The notes under the pieces are model-generated. The model saw only the letters and a list, made by a program, of their open reading frames with translations, was not told the origin of the DNA and did not search any database. The position numbers and the translations under genes are program-made. A DNA stretch of 16,292 nt from Sulfurovum sp. GTDB taxonomy: Bacteria > Campylobacterota > Campylobacteria > Campylobacterales > Sulfurovaceae. Location: assembly GCA_015490315.1 (NCBI GenBank), contig WFYB01000124.1, forward strand, positions 1-16,292. The letters run 5' to 3'. Every line of letters starts with the position of its first letter. Position 1 is the first letter of the stretch. Shown piece by piece: positions 1 to 6,096 of this stretch.

Positions 1-1
1 A

Positions 2-139
2 GAATATGATGGGAAAATAATTTCTAATGGTTTTATCTGTATATTATCTTCACGCAAAGAATCAGACTGTTGCCAAGATAATAATATCTCTTATACTCAA
101 GCAAATTGTTCATCATTAATCTTACCATTTTATGAATAA
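2..139 (+). CDS. 3' end of an unidentified protein (partial)
   Basis: An open frame runs from base 2 to a TAA at 137-139 with no internal stop, giving the last 45 residues of a protein whose start lies left of the window. The fragment contains four cysteines (one pair adjacent) and ends in LILPFYE. I do not recognise it. In such AT-rich DNA an uninterrupted 45-codon frame is suggestive but not proof. The other two + frames are broken early. If real, the gene ends 38 bases before cobU and may be unrelated to it. Confidence 0.4.
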   Translation, partial: EYDGKIISNGFICILSSRKESDCCQDNNISYTQANCSSLILPFYE

Positions 140-177
140 GCATAAAAAAAATATTTTTCAAAGATTTTTTAAATAAT

Positions 178-672
178 ATGAAAACCCTCTACCACGGCGG
201 ACAAAAATCAGGCAAGAGCCTACTAGCTGAACAAAAGGCTCTAAGCCTTGCAGGTGATAAAAAACCCTACTACATCGCTACCTATGACAACAGCTATGGG
301 GATGGTGAGATGCGAGAACGTATTGAAACCCATCAGTCTCAACGTAAAGAGAAGTTTATCACCATAGAAGAAACGCGGCACCTTAACCAACACATAGAAG
401 CTAAACATACCTACCTCATAGACTGTATGAGTATGTGGATACTTAACACTATGGAGCAAAAAATCGAAACACTACTTGATGAAGTAGAAGCCATCTGCGC
501 CAAAAATGCGCATGTTGTCTTTGTGCTTAACGATGTCTCTTGTGGAGTTATACCTCTTGATGGGGTAAGTCGTAAGTATGTTGACCGTTCTGGCATCATC
601 GGGCAGAAGCTCGCACAGCTTTGTGATGAAGTGTATGAGGTAAAACTGGGCTTGGAGAACAGACTCAAATGA
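178..672 (+). CDS. cobU: Adenosylcobinamide kinase / adenosylcobinamide-phosphate guanylyltransferase
   Basis: CobU/CobP is a cytoplasmic bifunctional enzyme. It phosphorylates adenosylcobinamide and then transfers GMP, giving adenosylcobinamide-GDP, the substrate of CobS. Seen here: a P-loop GGQKSGKS at residues 7-14; an RIETH motif with His52 in the region of the family's guanylylated histidine; NDVSCGVIP at 118-126, matching the family's NEVGxGIVP; and a C-terminal stretch ending in a hydrophobic strand and NRLK. At 164 aa it is slightly shorter than the usual 180 or so. The start ATG places the P-loop at the normal distance from the N-terminus. However, no Shine-Dalgarno is visible upstream (the leader is almost all A and T), unlike the other genes of the operon. 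First gene of a seven-gene overlapping operon. It shares ATGA with cobD. Confidence 0.95.
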   Translation: MKTLYHGGQKSGKSLLAEQKALSLAGDKKPYYIATYDNSYGDGEMRERIETHQSQRKEKFITIEETRHLNQHIEAKHTYLIDCMSMWILNTMEQKIETLLDEVEAICAKNAHVVFVLNDVSCGVIPLDGVSRKYVDRSGIIGQKLAQLCDEVYEVKLGLENRLK

Positions 673-1688
673 CAACTTTTGAGCATGGAGGAGATGTCAC
701 AGCCTTTGCCAAAGTTTGTGGTTGCAAGATAGATGAAATCATAGACCTCTCTTCCAGCATCAACTTTGTCAAGCCTGTTATAGATGTAGACTTTAACACC
801 TTAGAGATCGCGCCCTATCCAAACTATGATGCACTTTATGAAGCAGTGGCAAAACATTATGGTGTGGGTGTGGAGGAGATGGAGCTTTTTAATGGTGGAT
901 CTTCGGCCATTTTTTCTTTGTTCTCTCATCTTAAAGGTACTGTAGCAACAGCACCCTGCGTAAGTATATACTCTCCTGCGTATTTAGAGTATAAAAAGGC
1001 TGCAGAGCGTTTTGGGTATGAGTTAAATATTGTCAATAGATTTGATGATGTTCATGCAGATATACCTGAGGGTAGTTTAGTGATTTTTGTAAATCCTTCT
1101 ACGCCAGATGGGATGATGTATGAGATAGATGAGCTACTAGCCATGTGGCATAAAAAAAACTGCACTGTGTTGATAGATGAGTCTTTTATAGAGTTTAGCG
1201 ATGCAAAGTCTGTCACATATCAACTCTCCAAGTACCCCAATCTCTACATCCTCAAATCAATGACCAAGTTTTTTGGGGCTGCTGGTATTCGCGTGGGTAC
1301 GCTCATCTCACAAGGCAAAAATATCAAACTACTGAGAGAGACAGAACCTCTTTGGAAACTCTCTGCTTTTGATGCTGCTTACATTCAAGCCGTTCTTAGA
1401 GACAGTGGTTTTAAAACGCGATCAGATAATGCCAATGCCAAGAGTAAAGCCTACCTAACTCAGATACTCCAAAAATCTCCATTAGTGGAGAAGATATATC
1501 CTTCATCTGCAAACTATATACTCGTTAAACTCACCATCACAGCCAAAGCCTTGCAAGAGAAACTACTACCTCATAAAGTGATGATACGCTCTTGCGAAAA
1601 CTTTGATGGGCTTAGTGACTACCATGCACGCATCGCTGTTAAAAATATGGAAGATTTAGCTTGCTTTGCAAAGGCTTTAGATGCATAA
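669..1688 (+). CDS. cobD: PLP-dependent threonine-phosphate decarboxylase (CobD type)
   Basis: A fold-type I PLP enzyme of the histidinol-phosphate aminotransferase family. In the cobalamin pathway this subfamily decarboxylates L-threonine-O-3-phosphate to (R)-1-aminopropan-2-ol phosphate, which CbiB attaches to the corrin ring. Visible landmarks: an FNGGSSAIF phosphate-binding turn (about residues 74-82), VNPSTPDG at 141-148 in place of the usual NPNNPTG, LIDESF at 168-173 carrying the PLP-pyridine Asp170, and SMTKFFGAAGIRVG with the Schiff-base Lys200. At 339 aa it is close to the family length of about 360. It starts inside the cobU stop (ATGA overlap) and overlaps cobQ by 8 bases. An aminotransferase of this fold could be mistaken for HisC, but the cobalamin context settles it. 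Whether it prefers threonine-P or serine-P cannot be read from sequence; the serine-P route is known from the norpseudo-B12 producer Sulfurospirillum multivorans. Confidence 0.9.
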   Translation: MTTFEHGGDVTAFAKVCGCKIDEIIDLSSSINFVKPVIDVDFNTLEIAPYPNYDALYEAVAKHYGVGVEEMELFNGGSSAIFSLFSHLKGTVATAPCVSIYSPAYLEYKKAAERFGYELNIVNRFDDVHADIPEGSLVIFVNPSTPDGMMYEIDELLAMWHKKNCTVLIDESFIEFSDAKSVTYQLSKYPNLYILKSMTKFFGAAGIRVGTLISQGKNIKLLRETEPLWKLSAFDAAYIQAVLRDSGFKTRSDNANAKSKAYLTQILQKSPLVEKIYPSSANYILVKLTITAKALQEKLLPHKVMIRSCENFDGLSDYHARIAVKNMEDLACFAKALDA

Positions 1689-3009
1689 CATCAGCATATT
1701 TGGTACAAGTTCAGATGCTGGAAAGAGTACCCTCACATGGGTCATAGGACGCATACTCCAAGAGGCAGGCTACACAGTTGCTCCCTTCAAAGCACAAAAT
1801 GTCTCTAACAATGCCCATGTCGCAGATGATGGCTCAGAGATAGCCATAGCCCAGCACTTTCAAGCCAAAGCTTTGGGTGTACCTACCTCATGGCACAACA
1901 ACCCTGTACTACTCAAATCTAGCAGGGGTTCTTCAGCTTCGCTTATCGTGGGTGGGAAAAGTGCTTCAGATAAAGATGTACGAGAGTATTACCGTGATTT
2001 GGACACACTCAAACCTACAGTCAAAGAGGCTTTTTCTTATCTAGATAAACGCTATGACTGTATCATAGCTGAAGGTGCAGGCTCACCAGTAGAGCTAAAC
2101 CTCATAGACAAAGATCTCTCCAATATTTTCATAGCCACAGAGTTCAACACTAAGATAATTCTCGTAGCAGATATAGAAAAAGGTGGTATATTTGCCTCTA
2201 TTTATGGGGTCTATCATCTACTTCCTAAAGCCTTGCAAGCTAATGTCATCGGTGTCATTGTCAATAAATTTAGAGGGGACATGAGCCTTTTTGATGAGGG
2301 TGTAGAGATTATCGAAAAAGAGTTTGCTATTCCTGTGCTAGGTGTTCTGCCTTATGAGCCTTTTAACCTTGGATTTGAAGACTCACAAAGCCTCATAAAC
2401 TACACCCAAAACTGTGAAAAGTCCACACGTCATGTAGCAGTCATCGCCTACCCTACCATGTCTAACTACACCGACTTTGAGCCTCTACTTGCAGACCCCA
2501 ACACCTGTGTAGAGTTCATCACTGCAAATGTGGATCTCTCCTGCTTTGAGTGCATAATCCTGCCAGGTTCCAAACGTGTGATAGAGGACTTGAACTGGCT
2601 TAAAAAAACAGGACTTTTCGAGCAGTTACAAGTGCATCACAAAACGGGGAAAATCCACCTTGTCGGCATCTGTGGAGGATACCAGATGATGCATCAGTCT
2701 ATTGTCGATGATGCGTGTGTAGAGGTACAAGTGCCTACTACGGTAGAGTCCTTGGGCTTCATAGAGGGTGAGATACACTTTCAAAAAGAAAAAATACTCA
2801 AACGCCATGGTGACACCTACGAGATACACCACGGTATATCTACAAGCCACCCCGAAGGCTACAAAAGTAAAAAACTCTATGGTACTTTCTCTCATGGGCT
2901 GTTTATCGATACATGGTTTAAAACCTATGAAAAAGAACACATCACTGCCTTTATAGAGAAGATGAAAGCGCATTTAGATGTAGAAAGGATAGTCAAAAGT
3001 GTACTTTAG
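1681..3009 (+). CDS. cobQ: Cobyric acid synthase (glutamine-hydrolysing)
   Basis: CobQ/CbiP amidates four side-chain carboxylates of adenosylcobyrinic acid a,c-diamide, using ATP and glutamine-derived ammonia. The N-terminal dethiobiotin-synthetase-like ATPase domain has a P-loop GTSSDAGKST (residues 8-17), the APFKAQNVSNNA motif (34-45) and EGAGSPVELNL (131-141). The C-terminal triad-type glutaminase domain has LPGSK at 294-298, the nucleophile elbow GICGGYQMM with Cys331, and the catalytic His405 in TFSHGLF. At 442 aa it is somewhat shorter than the typical 480-500, with both domains complete. The ATG is preceded by AAAGG six bases upstream and lies in the last codons of cobD. Its 3' end overlaps cbiB by 11 bases. 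The product cobyric acid is the substrate of the next gene's product, so gene order follows the pathway. Confidence 0.96.
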   Translation: MHNISIFGTSSDAGKSTLTWVIGRILQEAGYTVAPFKAQNVSNNAHVADDGSEIAIAQHFQAKALGVPTSWHNNPVLLKSSRGSSASLIVGGKSASDKDVREYYRDLDTLKPTVKEAFSYLDKRYDCIIAEGAGSPVELNLIDKDLSNIFIATEFNTKIILVADIEKGGIFASIYGVYHLLPKALQANVIGVIVNKFRGDMSLFDEGVEIIEKEFAIPVLGVLPYEPFNLGFEDSQSLINYTQNCEKSTRHVAVIAYPTMSNYTDFEPLLADPNTCVEFITANVDLSCFECIILPGSKRVIEDLNWLKKTGLFEQLQVHHKTGKIHLVGICGGYQMMHQSIVDDACVEVQVPTTVESLGFIEGEIHFQKEKILKRHGDTYEIHHGISTSHPEGYKSKKLYGTFSHGLFIDTWFKTYEKEHITAFIEKMKAHLDVERIVKSVL

Positions 3010-3892
3010 TGTCACCCTCCTTGCCTACTTCATCGACAGAATCTTTGGAGAATTTGGGTTTATACGTCACCCTGTGGTACTTATGGGAGATTATATAAAG
3101 TGGTTTAAGAAACACTTTTATAAAGATGATATTTTTAGAGGAGCCTTATTAACTATCTCTCTACTTACACTTGTATTTACTCTTTCTTTTGTACTGCAAA
3201 ATATAGTGTCAAAGTGTGGACACCCCTTCCTACAGCTGATCATACTAAGTATCATAGCTTCTACTACCATCGCATCCAAAATGCTCTACCATTCGGTTAA
3301 AGATATTATGAAACATCCAGAAAATATCAGATACCTCGTCAGTCGTGATACAGAAAACCTAAGTGAATCAGACATCAACAAGGCAGCCATAGAAACCTAT
3401 GCAGAGAACCTTAGTGATGGGGTCATTGCACCTCTGTTTTACCTGCTTCTTTTTGGACTATGGGGTGCATTTGTCTATAAGGCTATCAATACTCTCGACT
3501 CCATGGTAGGGTATAGAAATGAGAAGTATGAGAGGTTTGGAAAGTTTTCTGCCAAGCTAGATGATGTGGCAAATTATATTCCTGCTAGGATTACGGCATT
3601 GTTGATAGCCCTGTTATCCAAAGGTACAGTGGCAACTGCACCCTACAAGTTTTACAATTATGGAAACCGTCACGAAAGTCCAAATGCAGGACATCCCATT
3701 TCAGCTATGGCACTTGCTCTTGGCATCAAACTTGGTGGAGACACTTCTTACTTTGGAAAAATGAAATCTAAACCCTATTTTGGTGAGGGACGAAAGAATA
3801 TTACAAAAGAAGATATACAAAACGCACTGGCTTTACAGCTAAGATTGGATATATTTATCATACTATTTTTAGGCATAGGAGTTGTACTTTGA
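2999..3892 (+). CDS. cbiB: Adenosylcobinamide-phosphate synthase (CbiB/CobD family membrane protein)
   Basis: An inner-membrane enzyme that joins cobyric acid to aminopropanol phosphate (made by the upstream PLP enzyme), giving adenosylcobinamide phosphate. The family signatures are all present: DRIFGE and RHPVVLMG near residues 13-30, SRDT at 115-118, ETYAENLSDGVIAPLFY at 132-148, NTLDSMVGYRNEKYERFG at 164-181 and ESPNAGHP at 226-233. Hydrophobic segments near residues 48-69, 78-93, 143-160, 197-208 and 284-297 are consistent with a multi-pass membrane protein. At 297 aa it is of normal length (300-320). The start is GTG, with AAAGGA nine bases upstream inside the end of cobQ; no ATG gives a better N-terminus. 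It ends in TTGA, which provides the TTG start of cobS. Confidence 0.95.
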   Translation: MYFSVTLLAYFIDRIFGEFGFIRHPVVLMGDYIKWFKKHFYKDDIFRGALLTISLLTLVFTLSFVLQNIVSKCGHPFLQLIILSIIASTTIASKMLYHSVKDIMKHPENIRYLVSRDTENLSESDINKAAIETYAENLSDGVIAPLFYLLLFGLWGAFVYKAINTLDSMVGYRNEKYERFGKFSAKLDDVANYIPARITALLIALLSKGTVATAPYKFYNYGNRHESPNAGHPISAMALALGIKLGGDTSYFGKMKSKPYFGEGRKNITKEDIQNALALQLRLDIFIILFLGIGVVL

Positions 3893-4635
3893 GAGAGCAC
3901 TATTTGGGACTAAAGTTTATGTTTTCCTATTTTACTATTTTGCCCATACGGTTCAAAGATGATGATGATCTGTCGGCCCCAACTGTTTTGGCTTCAATGC
4001 TTTTTTATTTCCCATTAGGCGGACTTGTATTGGGTGGAGTGAGTTTGGGTATTTTCTTTTTGCTTGAACCCCTCGGATGGCTGGGTGCCGTTGTGGCTGC
4101 TGTGGCCTATATGATGCTTTATGGTTTTTTACACACAGAAGCCATTATAGATGTAGTCGATGCTATCTATGCCAAACATAACAACAAAGACCCATATGAA
4201 ATTATCAAAGAACCAACAGTCGGTGCGATGGGAGTACTCTGGGCAGGCGCTATGATGCTGCTACAGATTGCCGGCATAGTCTATCTTTTAATACATGGTG
4301 CATATGCGTTCTTTCTTTCTATTTTGATCATCAGCCGATTAGGGCTATTACTTCTTTTTTCTACGCAAACCTTTCGTTCTTCATTTATCACTCAGATCCA
4401 AAAAGGATTTTCCCTGCGTTACTTAATAGCCTCCTTAATATCATTTACATTTATTGGGCTTTGGCTTAGCGGCTGGTACTTTATGCTACTTTTATGTTTT
4501 GGGTTGTTGTTTGCATATATATCTGCCTACCTGTTAAAATCCAAACTTGGTTTTATCAACGGCGATGTACTAGGAGCAATTTTGGAAAGTATAGAGATAC
4601 TCCTCATCCTTCTTGGAGCGCGACTATGGCTCTAA
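3889..4635 (+). CDS. cobS: Adenosylcobinamide-GDP ribazoletransferase (cobalamin synthase)
   Basis: CobS is an integral inner-membrane enzyme that condenses adenosylcobinamide-GDP with alpha-ribazole (phosphate) in the final coupling step of cobalamin assembly. Seen: FMFSYFTILPIRF near the N-terminus (the family's FLTxLP region), GFLHTEAIIDVVDAI at 79-93 matching the GGLHxDGLADxxDGL metal-binding motif (His82, Asp88, Asp91), VGAMGV at 111-116, and a C-terminal KLGFINGDVLGA followed by a hydrophobic helix. Several hydrophobic spans cover most of the remaining 248 residues, the usual size. The start is TTG at 3889, overlapping the cbiB stop as TTGA, with AGGAG seven bases upstream. The 3' end overlaps cobC by 10 bases. 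Confidence 0.94.
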   Translation: MREHYLGLKFMFSYFTILPIRFKDDDDLSAPTVLASMLFYFPLGGLVLGGVSLGIFFLLEPLGWLGAVVAAVAYMMLYGFLHTEAIIDVVDAIYAKHNNKDPYEIIKEPTVGAMGVLWAGAMMLLQIAGIVYLLIHGAYAFFLSILIISRLGLLLLFSTQTFRSSFITQIQKGFSLRYLIASLISFTFIGLWLSGWYFMLLLCFGLLFAYISAYLLKSKLGFINGDVLGAILESIEILLILLGARLWL

Positions 4636-5144
4636 CACTACTTCGCCATGCTGCTCTTGCCAAAGAGTATGAAAACTGTTACAATGGCTGGAAAGATCTT
4701 AGTATCGACCCATCCAGATTTGATGACAGAAAAGTTGCACTACTTCGTAAACAAAAATTTGATCTCATCTACTCTTCAGATCTTTTACGCTGCCAACAGA
4801 CTTTAGAGATGATGGACATAGATGATTATGTCACCGATGAACGCCTGCGAGAAGTACAATTTAGAGAAGAGATTGAGGGGCTCAATTTTAACGAGATAGA
4901 AAAGCTAGACTCCTACAAAACAAGCTACATTGAAGAGAGAGAAACATGGCATGCGTATATCTGTGCAGAGTCACAAGAGGCATTTGAAGCACGAATAAAA
5001 TCGTTCTTAGAAGAGTTACCAATCAACAAAGAGATACTCATCTGCTCTCATGGAGGCACACTCCAAAAGATGATGGCGATGCTGGGCTATGCCAAAAATA
5101 AAATAGCCTATTTAGAAAATATAAGGATAGACAATGTCGTATAG
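4626..5144 (+). CDS. cobC: Histidine-phosphatase family protein, probable alpha-ribazole phosphatase
   Basis: A small phosphoglycerate-mutase-like phosphatase. In cobalamin operons this family removes the 5'-phosphate from alpha-ribazole phosphate or from the coupled cobalamin phosphate. Catalytic features: LLRHA with Arg7 and the phosphate-accepting His8, YSSDLLRCQQT at 49-59, LREVQFREEIEGL at 74-86 with the acidic residue, and CSHGG with the second histidine His142. The frame stays open upstream to 4494, but the RHG motif must be near the N-terminus. The ATG at 4626 is preceded by GGAG seven bases upstream, so that start is chosen (172 aa, slightly short of the usual 190-200). Phosphatase specificity is inferred from context. 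It overlaps cobS by 10 bases and the next gene by 11. Confidence 0.88.
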   Translation: MALTLLRHAALAKEYENCYNGWKDLSIDPSRFDDRKVALLRKQKFDLIYSSDLLRCQQTLEMMDIDDYVTDERLREVQFREEIEGLNFNEIEKLDSYKTSYIEERETWHAYICAESQEAFEARIKSFLEELPINKEILICSHGGTLQKMMAMLGYAKNKIAYLENIRIDNVV

Positions 5145-5565
5145 CTCTTGGTTTCAAGCACACGGAAAAAAACACAAAGCCATCATGGATAAACTGACAC
5201 ACCTAAGTGATGATGAAATCATCGCCTACTTCAGGTTTGAAAATATGGTAGAAAAAGAGCCCGATTTTTGCCCACTCTACAAAGAGAACAAAAAGTGCCA
5301 TGACATGAAAGAACTAAACTGCTACCTCTGCGCCTGTCCCAACTTTAGGTTTGATGACAATGGCTTTAAAGAAGTAGAAAATAAAACCCTCTACTCTACA
5401 TGTAACATAGAGTCAAAAGATGGCAGCCAATACATCAGCGATGATGCCATACACCAAAACTGTGCAGGATGTGGCGTGCCTCACCATGAAGCCTATGTCA
5501 AACAGCACTTTTCGAGAGACTGGTTTGAGATCATGCGGCGCTCCATCAGTAATGATGGTCAATAA
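5134..5565 (+). CDS. Cysteine-rich small-domain protein (PF04071 type), cobalamin-operon associated
   Basis: A 143-aa soluble protein without signal peptide or membrane segment. Its core has eight cysteines and nearby histidines: Cys46, Cys55-His56, a CxxCxC cluster at Cys63/66/68, Cys90, and a CxxC pair at Cys110/113 followed by PHH at 116-118. The order C...CH...NCxxCxCP...NCxxCxxPH matches what I remember of the PF04071 'cysteine-rich small domain', a presumed metal-binding domain often found with cobalamin genes. No reaction is known to me. The ATG has AAGGA six bases upstream within cobC. Its last 20 bases overlap tail-to-tail with the L,D-transpeptidase gene on the other strand. Binding of zinc, iron-sulphur or cobalt are all possible; sequence alone does not decide. 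Confidence 0.8.
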   Translation: MSYSSWFQAHGKKHKAIMDKLTHLSDDEIIAYFRFENMVEKEPDFCPLYKENKKCHDMKELNCYLCACPNFRFDDNGFKEVENKTLYSTCNIESKDGSQYISDDAIHQNCAGCGVPHHEAYVKQHFSRDWFEIMRRSISNDGQ

Positions 5566-6037
5566 CTACATACTCATCCCCATAATACTCTCTGGCAAAC
5601 TTCAATGCATCGAGATACTCTCTCGCACTCCCCTCGATATAGACCGGTGTACCGACACTCGCCCACTTGAACATCTTTTGGGCAAAACCGTTCTTGAGAC
5701 GGATACATCCGTGTGAAGCCGGTCTGTTTGGGACATAGCCCAGATGCATCGCTATCCCGCTGTTGGTCAGGCGCAGCATATAGTTCATCTTGGCACCGCC
5801 GTTTGGCTTGGGCCAGAGGTTGGAACGGTGACGGCCCTTTTTCTGCAGTATCCGAAACTCTCCGTTGGGTGTCTCTCTGCCTATCTTTCCTGAAGAGATA
5901 CGTCCCTTAAAAACCACGTACCCATCTTCCAAAGCATAGGCACGCTGTTCGGAGAGATCGACCACGATCTCTTTGTATCCAGCCATAGCAGCGGTACCCA
6001 AAGCAAAAAACAACACTAGATATAAAACTCTTTTCAT
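5546..6037 (-). CDS. Secreted L,D-transpeptidase (YkuD domain)
   Basis: A 163-aa exported enzyme with a signal peptide (MKRVLYLVLFFALGTAAMA) and a single YkuD catalytic domain. The family cross-links meso-diaminopimelate residues in peptidoglycan or attaches proteins to them, acting in the periplasm. The substrate-strand start IVVDLSEQRAYAL (residues 24-36), TPNGEF at 56-61 and the catalytic motif with His98 and SHGCIRL (Cys111, Arg113) are all present, so it should be active. GGAG lies six bases before the ATG. It is the last gene of the leftward surface locus, 59 bases after the preceding gene's stop, and may be co-transcribed or have its own promoter in that gap. A role in tethering or remodelling the wall around the surface proteins is inference. 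Confidence 0.92.
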   Translation of the reverse strand: MKRVLYLVLFFALGTAAMAGYKEIVVDLSEQRAYALEDGYVVFKGRISSGKIGRETPNGEFRILQKKGRHRSNLWPKPNGGAKMNYMLRLTNSGIAMHLGYVPNRPASHGCIRLKNGFAQKMFKWASVGTPVYIEGSAREYLDALKFAREYYGDEYVVIDHHY

Positions 6038-6063
6038 AGTCTACTCCAAATATAGTCATCTTA

Positions 6064-6088
6064 ACACAATGCTGTGGGATAATTGTGT
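6064..6088. promoter_or_regulatory. Inverted repeat upstream of the L,D-transpeptidase gene
   Basis: ACACAAT (6064-6070) and ATTGTGT (6082-6088) are perfect 7-bp arms around an 11-base spacer, in the 59-base gap between the 645-aa protein gene and the L,D-transpeptidase gene. It begins 26 bases upstream of the start codon. No U-run follows on either strand, so a factor-independent terminator is unlikely. An operator or a small mRNA hairpin is possible. Confidence 0.3.
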
Positions 6089-6096
6089 ACCGAAGA

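Noticed and set aside
1..177. Cobalamin riboswitch upstream of cobU
   Set aside because: No B12-box-like or multi-stem structure was visible, most of the region reads as the end of another gene, and the remaining leader is almost pure A/T.
669..1688. Histidinol-phosphate aminotransferase (hisC)
   Set aside because: Same fold and motifs, but the gene overlaps cobU and cobQ on both sides and precedes cbiB, which uses the product of a CobD-type decarboxylase.
4494..4625. N-terminal extension of the cobC frame
   Set aside because: It is out-of-frame reading of cobS and puts the catalytic RHG motif about 50 residues in. ATG 4626 has a proper ribosome site.
5546..6037. Sortase-like enzyme for the surface proteins
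   Set aside because: The catalytic motif is HxxxxxxxxxSHGCxR of the YkuD family, and the secreted proteins have no LPxTG-type tail.
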